The notes beneath the pieces were generated by a model. It saw only the letters and a program-made list of their open reading frames with translations, was not told where the DNA came from and made no database searches. 5,735 nt of DNA from Propionibacteriaceae bacterium (lineage in GTDB: Bacteria > Actinomycetota > Actinomycetes > Propionibacteriales > Propionibacteriaceae), in assembly GCA_031262845.1 (NCBI GenBank), contig JAISGZ010000118.1, positions 1 through 5,735 of the forward strand, written 5' to 3'. Below, one piece after another: positions 1-5,021 of the stretch; the stretch's first letter is position 1, and every line of letters begins with the position of its first letter. The position numbers and the translations under genes were made by a program.

Positions 1-234
1 TTTTCCGGCTCGATCGAAGTCGCCAGTATCGACGAAGACTTGGATCGCTTGTCGGCCCGGGAACGCGATGTCTTGCGGCTGATCGCGCGCGGCTATTCGT
101 ACCGAGAGATCGCCCGGGAACTGTTTATCTCCGTGAAGACGGTCGAAACCCACGTGTCGAGTGTTTTGCGCAAACTTCAGTTGTCTAATCGGCACCAGTT
201 GGCGCGTTGGGCGAACGAACGTAAGTTGACATAA
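1..234 (+). CDS. LuxR/NarL-family response regulator, C-terminal DNA-binding domain (5' truncated by window edge)
   Basis: The reading frame is open from the first base and stops at TAA 232-234, so only the last 77 residues are visible. They form an almost complete LuxR-type (GerE) helix-turn-helix. It starts with the family signature LSARERDVL (local residues 17-25), then ARGYSYREIARELFIS, then the recognition helix VKTVETHVSSVLRKL (about 45-59). The closing segment, SNRHQLARWA, is typical of NarL/FixJ response regulators. Such proteins bind DNA as dimers after phosphorylation of an N-terminal receiver domain by a sensor kinase. The receiver and any kinase gene would lie to the left and are not seen. 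A TTG at position 40 could start a 64-residue stand-alone domain, but the frame stays open upstream with linker-like acidic sequence (SIDEDLDRL), so truncation by the window edge is more likely. An orphan LuxR regulator without a receiver cannot be excluded. Target genes cannot be inferred. Confidence 0.9.
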   Translation, partial: FSGSIEVASIDEDLDRLSARERDVLRLIARGYSYREIARELFISVKTVETHVSSVLRKLQLSNRHQLARWANERKLT

Positions 235-253
235 GTCCGTGGTGCCAGCCTGG

Positions 254-2755
254 TCAGAGCTTTTCCAGGGGGGCGTAAGCCAGTGCCAAGAGCTTGCTGC
301 CGTGGGAGCCGAAGTCGATCGTGGCGTTACTGGAGTCGCCCTGGCGATCGACCGATATGACCTTACCCAAGCCGAATTTCGGGTGCAGGACACGATCGCC
401 CGCGACGAGGTCGAGGGCTCGGCCGCGGTCGGCCCGTTGGGTTTGCCGGAGTAGGCGGCTGGTGGTGCCGAAACCGGCTGGCACTGGTGAAGTGGGGCTG
501 TGCTTCCGACCCGCACCGGCGCCCCGCTGATCAGAGGTTTGGTTGGCCTGACGGCTGGTTTTGACACTCCATGTATCGAGTGGCTGAAGCCGCCGCCAGT
601 CGAGTAGGTGGGACGGAATCTCGTCGAGGAAACGACTCGGCGGGTTGTACGACGGGGTACCCCACAGTGTCCGGGAGACGGTCCGGGTGAGATAGAGGCG
701 GTGGCGGGCCCGGGTGATGCCGACGTAGGCCAGCCTGCGTTCTTCGGCCAGTTCGTCCCGGTCGGCCAGCGCCCGTTCGTGCGGGAAAACGCCGTCCTCG
801 AAGCCGGTTAGGAAGACGGTCTCGAACTCCAGGCCCTTGGCCGTGTGCAAGGTCATGAGCGTGACCTGATCGACTTGGCCGTTGGCGTCGGGGATTTGAT
901 CGGAGTCGGCGACCAGGGCGATCCGTTCCAAGAAGGCCGACAGCGAGTCGTCGGGTTCGGCTGCGCCGAGCAAGGTGACATCGGCTGGTAGGTCGCTGGT
1001 GGTACCTCCCGCGTTGACGGTTGGGACAGCCTCGGTGCCGGGACCGGAGTCGGTGGGGTCAGTGAGGTCGGTCAGGGTTTCGTCCGGTAAGTCGACGACG
1101 TGGGCGTTGGCGACGAATTCACTGGCCACAGCGACCAGCTCGGCGATGTTCTCCAAGCGGCTCTGGTCTTGGGGATCATCCGACTGTTCGAGGACGCTGA
1201 CGTAGCCAGAGGCCGACAGTAGCGAGGCCATGATCTGATCGGCTGGCTGCCCGGCCGCCACCTGGTCCCGGTGATCAGCCATCAGTTGGGCGAACTCGGT
1301 TAGCGGTCGAACGGCCCGGGTCGACAGGCCGGGAATGGCTGACAGCTGGTCGAGGGTTTGGGTCAGCGTCAGTTGGTGATCGGTCGCCCAGCGGTCGAGC
1401 AGGGCCAAGGTCGTGTCGCCGATACCGCGTCGTGGCACGTTGATGATCCGCCGCAGCGAAACGTCGTCGGCCGGGTTGGCGACCGCTCGCAGGTAGGCGA
1501 TGACGTCGCGGATTTCGCGCCGTTCGTAGAAGCGGACGCCGCCGACAATTTTGTACGGCAAGCCGGCCCGCAGAAAGACTTCTTCCAAGGCCCGGGACTG
1601 GGCGTTGGTGCGGTAAAACACAGCGCAATCACGGAAACTGGTCAACTGCTCGGCCACCAGGTGTTGGACCTCATCGGCGATGAACTGGGCCTCGTCCTGT
1701 TCCGTGTCGGCGACGTAAGCCGTCAACAGCGGGCCGTCGCCGGCGTCCGTCCACAGCCGCTTGGCCGGGCGGTTGGCGTTGTGGTTGATGACGGCGTTGG
1801 CGGCGGTCAACACGTTGCCGGTCGAGCGGTAATTCTGTTCCAGCGTAATCGTCGTGGCCCCGGGAAAATCATCGGCGAAATCCAAGATATTCCGGATCGT
1901 GGCACCGCGGAAACGGTAGATCGACTGGTCGGAATCACCGACCACCATGAGTTCCGGCGGTTCGATCGTGACCTCGGGCTGGTGATCGACCTGGGGGGAG
2001 CACAATTCCTGGATCAGACGGTACTGGGCGTGGTTGGTGTCCTGGTATTCGTCGACTAAGACGTGGCGGAAACGCCGCCGGTAATGTTCCCTCAAGTCGG
2101 GAAACGACTGAAGTAAATGGACCGTCGTCATCAGTAAATCGTCGAAATCGAGGGCGTTGGCTTGGGCTAAACGCCGTTGATAATCGGCATAAGCGGCCGC
2201 GTAATACTTTTCCTGGGGGTGGTCGGCGGCGGCCGTTTGGGCTTGCTCGAAATCGATCAGTTGATTTTTTTGCTGGGAAATCCAGTTCCGGATGGTTTTG
2301 GGGGCGAAACGTTTCGGATCCAAGTTGAGGTTCGACAAGACCTGGGTCAGTAGACGTTTGCTATCGGTGTCGTCGTAAATCGAGAATGACGATGAAAAGC
2401 CGAGCCGGGAAATATCGGACCGCAGGATGCGGACACAGGCCGAGTGGAAGGTCGCCACCCACATCAGCCGGGCCCGGCGGCCAACCAACTCTTCGACCCG
2501 TTCACGCATTTCGGCGGCAGCCTTATTCGTGAAGGTGATCGCCAAAATCGCTCCGGGGTGGACCGCCCGGGCAGCCACCAGATAGGCGATCCGGCGCGTC
2601 AAGACGCGGGTCTTGCCCGAACCGGCGCCCGCCACCACGAGCAGCGGCGAGCCGACGTGGAGGACAGCTTGGCGTTGGGGCGGATTGAGTCCAGCCAGCA
2701 AGTCAGCGGCCGGGCCGTCGGCAACCAGGTCAGGGGCAGGGGTGAGATCAAGCAT
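254..2755 (-). CDS. pcrA: ATP-dependent DNA helicase PcrA/UvrD1 (superfamily 1A)
   Basis: This is a complete 3'-5' DNA helicase that translocates on single-stranded DNA using ATP. Known family roles are nucleotide-excision repair, clearing of replication-transcription conflicts and stripping of proteins from DNA. All SF1A motifs are intact (numbering from the ATG, 833 aa): Q motif LNPPQRQAV (23-31), Walker A GAGSGKT (43-49), Ia ITFTNKAAAEM (73-83), Ib TFHS (102-105), Walker B VDEYQDTN (234-241), III VVGDSDQSIYRFRGA (271-285), IV EQNYRS (306-311), V around LHTAKGLEF (636-644), VI EERRLAYVGITRAR (671-684). Residues about 785-833 (AGDRVLHPKFGLGKV...) are the C-terminal Tudor-like domain that binds RNA polymerase in PcrA. 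A Thr/Asp-rich stretch at about 555-602 looks like an insertion. ATG at 2755 is preferred; an adjacent in-frame TTG at 2758 would add one residue. No good Shine-Dalgarno is seen. The gene is divergent from the DUF6350 gene and convergent with the response regulator. UvrD2 and RecB-type helicases fit the domain layout less well. Confidence 0.97.
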   Translation of the reverse strand: MLDLTPAPDLVADGPAADLLAGLNPPQRQAVLHVGSPLLVVAGAGSGKTRVLTRRIAYLVAARAVHPGAILAITFTNKAAAEMRERVEELVGRRARLMWVATFHSACVRILRSDISRLGFSSSFSIYDDTDSKRLLTQVLSNLNLDPKRFAPKTIRNWISQQKNQLIDFEQAQTAAADHPQEKYYAAAYADYQRRLAQANALDFDDLLMTTVHLLQSFPDLREHYRRRFRHVLVDEYQDTNHAQYRLIQELCSPQVDHQPEVTIEPPELMVVGDSDQSIYRFRGATIRNILDFADDFPGATTITLEQNYRSTGNVLTAANAVINHNANRPAKRLWTDAGDGPLLTAYVADTEQDEAQFIADEVQHLVAEQLTSFRDCAVFYRTNAQSRALEEVFLRAGLPYKIVGGVRFYERREIRDVIAYLRAVANPADDVSLRRIINVPRRGIGDTTLALLDRWATDHQLTLTQTLDQLSAIPGLSTRAVRPLTEFAQLMADHRDQVAAGQPADQIMASLLSASGYVSVLEQSDDPQDQSRLENIAELVAVASEFVANAHVVDLPDETLTDLTDPTDSGPGTEAVPTVNAGGTTSDLPADVTLLGAAEPDDSLSAFLERIALVADSDQIPDANGQVDQVTLMTLHTAKGLEFETVFLTGFEDGVFPHERALADRDELAEERRLAYVGITRARHRLYLTRTVSRTLWGTPSYNPPSRFLDEIPSHLLDWRRLQPLDTWSVKTSRQANQTSDQRGAGAGRKHSPTSPVPAGFGTTSRLLRQTQRADRGRALDLVAGDRVLHPKFGLGKVISVDRQGDSSNATIDFGSHGSKLLALAYAPLEKL

Positions 2756-2783
2756 CAATCAGTTTCTGTTCGACTTCGCTACG

Positions 2784-2789
2784 ACTTTA
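2784..2789 (-). promoter_or_regulatory. Possible -10 element for pcrA
   Basis: Read on the minus strand this is TAAAGT, which fits the actinobacterial TANNNT -10 pattern. It would place a transcription start near 2777 and give a 5' leader of about 22 nt before the helicase ATG at 2755. No convincing -35 hexamer lies 16-18 bp upstream. The nearest similarity, CCGACA at 2811-2816, is spaced 21 bp away. This is a weak call from pattern alone. Confidence 0.25.
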
Positions 2790-2841
2790 CGACGACTGGC
2801 TGGTGGCAGGTGTCGGCCACGGCCAGAGGCTAAGGATAGGT

Positions 2842-2882
2842 CCAGACACTACCGGTCGTGACCGGGTTGGACGTCTGTCTGG
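2842..2882. repeat. Nested inverted repeat in the pcrA/perM divergent spacer
   Basis: The outer arms CCAGACA (2842-2848) and TGTCTGG (2876-2882) are perfectly complementary over 7 bp. Inside them, CCGGTC (2852-2857) and GACCGG (2860-2865) form a second perfect arm pair separated by only GT. Neither strand has a T-run after the structure, so it is not a canonical terminator. Its place between two divergent genes suggests a regulator-binding site or a structured leader, but in GC-rich DNA short inverted repeats also arise by chance. No known operator is recognised. Confidence 0.4.
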
Positions 2883-2962
2883 GGGTGCCGGTCGCCGGTG
2901 GGGTGATGGTGGCGGCGAAATGATTTGCCGGGGTGGTTCAGAGTTTTTCCAGCGGTGTTGTC

Positions 2963-2975
2963 AGTGGTCACCACT
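2963..2975. promoter_or_regulatory. Operator-like palindrome abutting the -10 hexamer
   Basis: AGTGGT-C-ACCACT is a perfect 6-bp inverted repeat around one central base. Its last base is the first base of the TAGGCT -10 candidate, so a protein bound here would cover the spacer region of that promoter and could repress it. The binding protein is unknown. The promoter also lacks a recognisable -35, which would fit a promoter that needs an activator. Confidence 0.35.
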
Positions 2976-2980
2976 AGGCT
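2975..2980 (+). promoter_or_regulatory. Possible -10 element of a leaderless promoter
   Basis: TAGGCT matches the TANNNT -10 pattern of actinobacterial housekeeping promoters. Seven bases (2981-2987) separate it from the ATG at 2988, which is the spacing known for leaderless transcripts, where transcription starts at or next to the A of the start codon. No -35 match is visible at 16-18 bp upstream. It would drive the mini-ORF at 2988 and the DUF6350 gene behind it. Confidence 0.4.
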
Positions 2981-2987
2981 GCTGGCC

Positions 2988-3035
2988 ATGGTTCTTTTCC
3001 TGGACACTGACTTGGCTGGTTTGGCCGCCGCATGA
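2988..3035 (+). CDS. Candidate 15-codon leader ORF coupled to the perM-like gene
   Basis: An ATG at 2988 opens a frame of 15 codons, MVLFLDTDLAGLAAA, whose TGA stop (3033-3035) overlaps the ATG of the DUF6350 gene as ATGA. It starts seven bases after a TANNNT hexamer, so it could be translated from a leaderless mRNA. The downstream gene has no Shine-Dalgarno before its ATG, and the ATGA overlap would let terminating ribosomes restart there. The peptide is hydrophobic and resembles nothing I recognise; its codons may matter more than its product. It is too short for coding statistics to help, so it may be a chance frame. The call rests only on the coincidence of hexamer spacing, overlap and missing Shine-Dalgarno. 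Confidence 0.35.
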   Translation: MVLFLDTDLAGLAAA

Positions 3036-4822
3036 GGAAACCAAGTCGACGAGTGACCGCCAGTCCCGCGGTGTTGGAGTTTGAAACCCGGACCAACCGG
3101 GCCGAGCCGCTGCCCCGGGAGTCGCTGCCGTGGTGGTTGGCGACCGTCGGCGGGGCGCTGGTGTCGGCTTTGGCCGGCTGGGTCCTGGTGACGGCCTTCG
3201 TTATCTGGGCTCAGGTGGCGGCCACCGACCAGGTCACGGCCACCGGGTGGCGTCTGGGGACGCAACTGTGGCTCCTGGCTCAGGGCGGACCGGCTCAGAT
3301 CGACGGTTTGACGATTTCCTTGATGCCGCTGCTGGTGACCGGCGTGATCGTGTTGTTACTGCACGGGGTGGCTGGCTTTGCCGGTCGTCAGGCCTATCTG
3401 CGGGAACTCAACCGGAGCCAAGACCGGCGCTTGACCGATGATCAGCGCCGCCACATCACGGTCACCGTCAGCGGTCTGTTCGCTGCCGTCTACACGCTGA
3501 CGGTGGTCGTCGTAGCGATCGTCATCGACCCGGGTGGTCCGGCTTTGTGGGCCGGATTGGGGGCCGCGGCCCTAAGTTTGGTGACGGGATTTTGGGGTAC
3601 CCGGTCGGCCAGCGGCTGGAAGCCACCGTGGCCGGGTCCAGTGTGGTTGCGGGCGGTGCCACGAGCCGCCGCCACCGCCGTGGTCATCGTCCTGTTGACC
3701 GGGGTGGTGGCCTGTGTGGTTGGTCTGATCAGCCACCGCCAACTCGTGGTGGCCTTTTTCGAACAACTTCAACCGGGTCTGAGCGGGGTCATCCTGTTGG
3801 CGCTGTTGCAGGTCGTTTATCTGCCGAATTTCATCGTCTGGGCGGCGGCCTGGAGTATCGGGGCGGGTTTCCATCTGGGCGAGAACTCCCAGGTTTTACT
3901 GGCCGGGCAGAGTGTCGACGCCGTGCCGCTACTGCCGATGATCGGCGCTTTGCCGGCCCAGACGGTGGCGACGCCACTCAGCTTGCTCTGGCTGATCGGT
4001 GGGGTAGTGGCCGGTGCGGCCGCCGCGGGAATGGTTTTGCGGGCTCGGCCGCGGGCTCGTTTCGATGAAACGGCCCTGGTCGGCGGGCTGTCTGGCGTGG
4101 TCGCAGGAGTCGTGTTCTGGTTTGTCGGGCTGCTGACGCGGGGTGATTTAGGCGAGGATCGGCTGGTCGGTCTGGGGCCGTTGCCGTTGGCGACCTTGGT
4201 CTTGGCCTCGACACTGTTGGGTTTCGCCGGTCTGCTGACCGGTTTAGTGGCCGGCCTGTTGCGTTCGCCGGGGCCAGCCGATCCAGCCGGGGCCAGTCCA
4301 GCTTCAACCGGAGATACCGGAGATGACTGGCCTAGCGGCGACAGACCTGGCCGCTCAACGGTCGCTGGCGCTGTCCAACCGACCGTTGGTGCCGTCCAAC
4401 CAACCGATGCCCCAGGCACGGTCGCCCCAAGTGCGGTCAGCGCTGACAGCCCCGTCGACGAAGCCACGCGGCAGCTGCGTCGTCAACCACCAGCCTCACC
4501 ACAGACCGTGGGGTCGGCGCCGACCACGATTCTGACCCAGTCAGCCGTCGTCAAACCTCAATTCAGCGTTGTCGAACCTGGCTTCAACTTGGCTGCGAAA
4601 GCTGACCAGTTGGGTGAAAGTTCGGCCGCCGAAGTCATCAACGCCGACCCCAGCCAGAACCGCCCCCAAATTGGGGAAACCGGTCCGGCGAATCAACCAA
4701 CCAATGACGCCGAACCGGTTCCGGAACCAGGTCCGACCGTGGCGATGGGGAATCCATTCACCGATGGGGTTAATCCAGCTAATCAGCCAACACTGAATTT
4801 TGACCAAACGCCAGAGTCTTAA
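3032..4822 (+). CDS. DUF6350 family polytopic membrane protein (PerM-like)
   Basis: The protein has 596 residues. Residues 1-33 are a polar, basic N-terminus. About nine hydrophobic helices follow, near 35-60, 94-114, 146-166, 169-188, 211-234, 249-274, 311-336, 346-368 and 383-410. Family hallmarks are the LWLLAQGGPAQIDGLTISLMPL-like turn around 79-100 and the segment LLQVVYLPNFIVWAAAWSIG (258-277), followed by PLLPMIGALP. Database entries name relatives 'cell division protein PerM'. Mycobacterium tuberculosis PerM (Rv0955) is linked to persistence and to stability of the divisome protein FtsB; a similar role here is inference. Residues 411-596 form a Pro/Gln/Thr/Asn-rich, apparently disordered tail, long for the family and probably cytoplasmic. 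ATG 3032 is the only reasonable start: an in-frame TGA lies 21 bases upstream with no start codon between. GTG at 3053 is an alternative. No Shine-Dalgarno is seen; the ATG overlaps the stop of a 15-codon frame. Confidence 0.88.
   Translation: MRKPSRRVTASPAVLEFETRTNRAEPLPRESLPWWLATVGGALVSALAGWVLVTAFVIWAQVAATDQVTATGWRLGTQLWLLAQGGPAQIDGLTISLMPLLVTGVIVLLLHGVAGFAGRQAYLRELNRSQDRRLTDDQRRHITVTVSGLFAAVYTLTVVVVAIVIDPGGPALWAGLGAAALSLVTGFWGTRSASGWKPPWPGPVWLRAVPRAAATAVVIVLLTGVVACVVGLISHRQLVVAFFEQLQPGLSGVILLALLQVVYLPNFIVWAAAWSIGAGFHLGENSQVLLAGQSVDAVPLLPMIGALPAQTVATPLSLLWLIGGVVAGAAAAGMVLRARPRARFDETALVGGLSGVVAGVVFWFVGLLTRGDLGEDRLVGLGPLPLATLVLASTLLGFAGLLTGLVAGLLRSPGPADPAGASPASTGDTGDDWPSGDRPGRSTVAGAVQPTVGAVQPTDAPGTVAPSAVSADSPVDEATRQLRRQPPASPQTVGSAPTTILTQSAVVKPQFSVVEPGFNLAAKADQLGESSAAEVINADPSQNRPQIGETGPANQPTNDAEPVPEPGPTVAMGNPFTDGVNPANQPTLNFDQTPES
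4367..4408 (+). repeat. Tandem heptapeptide-coding repeat in the tail of the DUF6350 protein
   Basis: Two adjacent 21-bp units (4367-4387 and 4388-4408) encode GAVQPTV and GAVQPTD. Fifteen of the first 18 bases match between units. The repeat lies in the disordered C-terminal tail, where short in-frame duplications are tolerated. A looser echo, PANQPT, occurs twice further along (residues 552-557 and 582-587). Confidence 0.65.
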
Positions 4823-4870
4823 CTGAACTGAGATCGCTGACAACTTCAGTCACGTGACAACTCGGTTCAG
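4823..4870 (+). terminator. Possible hairpin terminator after the perM-like gene
   Basis: Starting on the base after the TAA stop, CTGAACTGAG (4823-4832) can pair over 10 bp with CTCGGTTCAG (4861-4870), with one G-U wobble. The 28-base loop carries the perfect palindrome GTCACGTGAC (4849-4858). No U-run follows, so it is not a classical intrinsic terminator, though actinobacterial terminators often lack one. Its position immediately after the stop codon favours a 3'-end role. A DNA-level operator for the downstream gene is the main alternative. Confidence 0.4.
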
Positions 4871-4886
4871 CGGTTGAATAGTTGTC
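4839..4886. repeat. Three copies of GACAACT in the spacer before the secreted protein gene
   Basis: GACAACT occurs at 4839-4845 and 4856-4862 in direct orientation, 17 bases apart, each inside the longer match TGACAACT. It occurs inverted, as AGTTGTC, at 4880-4886. The second and third copies form an inverted pair with 17 bases between the arms. Clustered copies in both orientations in a non-coding spacer are the usual look of a regulator-binding array. The regulator is not known, and the copies overlap the possible terminator hairpin. Confidence 0.45.
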
Positions 4887-4938
4887 TGTCGGCGGTCGGG
4901 ATCGCCACCGGGGTGATTAATCCCTACCGATTACGGTC

Positions 4939-4954
4939 AATAATGAGTTAGAGT
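4939..4954 (+). promoter_or_regulatory. Possible -10 elements for the secreted protein gene
   Basis: Two overlapping candidates lie in the most AT-rich part of the spacer: AATAAT (4939-4944), which matches TATAAT at five of six positions, and TAGAGT (4949-4954), which fits TANNNT. They would give transcription starts near 4951 or 4961 and a leader of about 60-70 nt. Neither has a good -35 at 16-18 bp, so the assignment is tentative. Confidence 0.35.
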
Positions 4955-4956
4955 TC

Positions 4957-5021
4957 TGGTGTCATCGAACCGGTCGGTCGTCTCCAACGGTCGGCCTGGG
5001 CAAGTAAAGGACAAGACACCA
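4957..5021 (+). promoter_or_regulatory. Complementary ends of the leader that could mask the start codon
   Basis: TGGTGTC (4957-4963) is perfectly complementary to GACACCA (5015-5021). The second arm fills the gap between the Shine-Dalgarno and the ATG and includes the A of the start codon. Pairing would loop out the 51 bases between the arms and could hinder ribosome access. Whether the first arm is in the mRNA depends on which -10 is used. A 7-bp match over this distance can be accidental. Confidence 0.25.
5006..5011 (+). promoter_or_regulatory. Ribosome binding site of the secreted protein gene
   Basis: AAAGGA sits nine bases before the ATG at 5021. It is the only clear Shine-Dalgarno-like sequence near a start codon in this window, and it fixes the start of the signal-peptide-bearing frame. 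Confidence 0.65.

Noticed and set aside
1358..2059. A 233-codon plus-strand frame inside pcrA
   Set aside because: It lies wholly opposite the helicase motif region. Its Gly/Val/Asp/Arg-rich translation shows no family resemblance and reflects antisense codon structure in GC-rich DNA.
2939..2956. Near copy of the pcrA 3' end (TCAGAG.TTTTCCAG.GG, 16 of 18 bases) at 2939, like 254-271, suggesting a duplicated gene end
   Set aside because: The matching minus-strand frame (ending LEKL-stop) meets another stop within about 10 codons, and similarity fades beyond the 18 bases. By my rough estimate about one such match is expected by chance in a window of this size.
2803..3084. A 93-codon plus-strand frame across the spacer
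   Set aside because: It is composition-driven, has no Shine-Dalgarno or known motif, and overlaps the DUF6350 start in another frame. The spacer looks regulatory rather than coding.
2849..3265. A 138-codon minus-strand frame across the pcrA/perM spacer and the start of perM
   Set aside because: Its translation is rich in Arg, Pro, Gly, His and Gln with no recognisable domain, as expected of a shadow frame in GC-rich DNA, and about 230 bases of it lie opposite the well-supported DUF6350 coding region.
3817..4467. A 216-codon minus-strand frame opposite the perM-like gene
   Set aside because: It is low-complexity, Pro/Ala/Thr/Ser-rich sequence opposite membrane-helix codons, with no start signal or motif.
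4893..4994. Three CGGTCGG heptamers (4893-4899, 4971-4977, 4988-4994) as an operator array
   Set aside because: The heptamer and close variants are common across this GC-rich window, including inside coding regions, so clustering is not distinctive.
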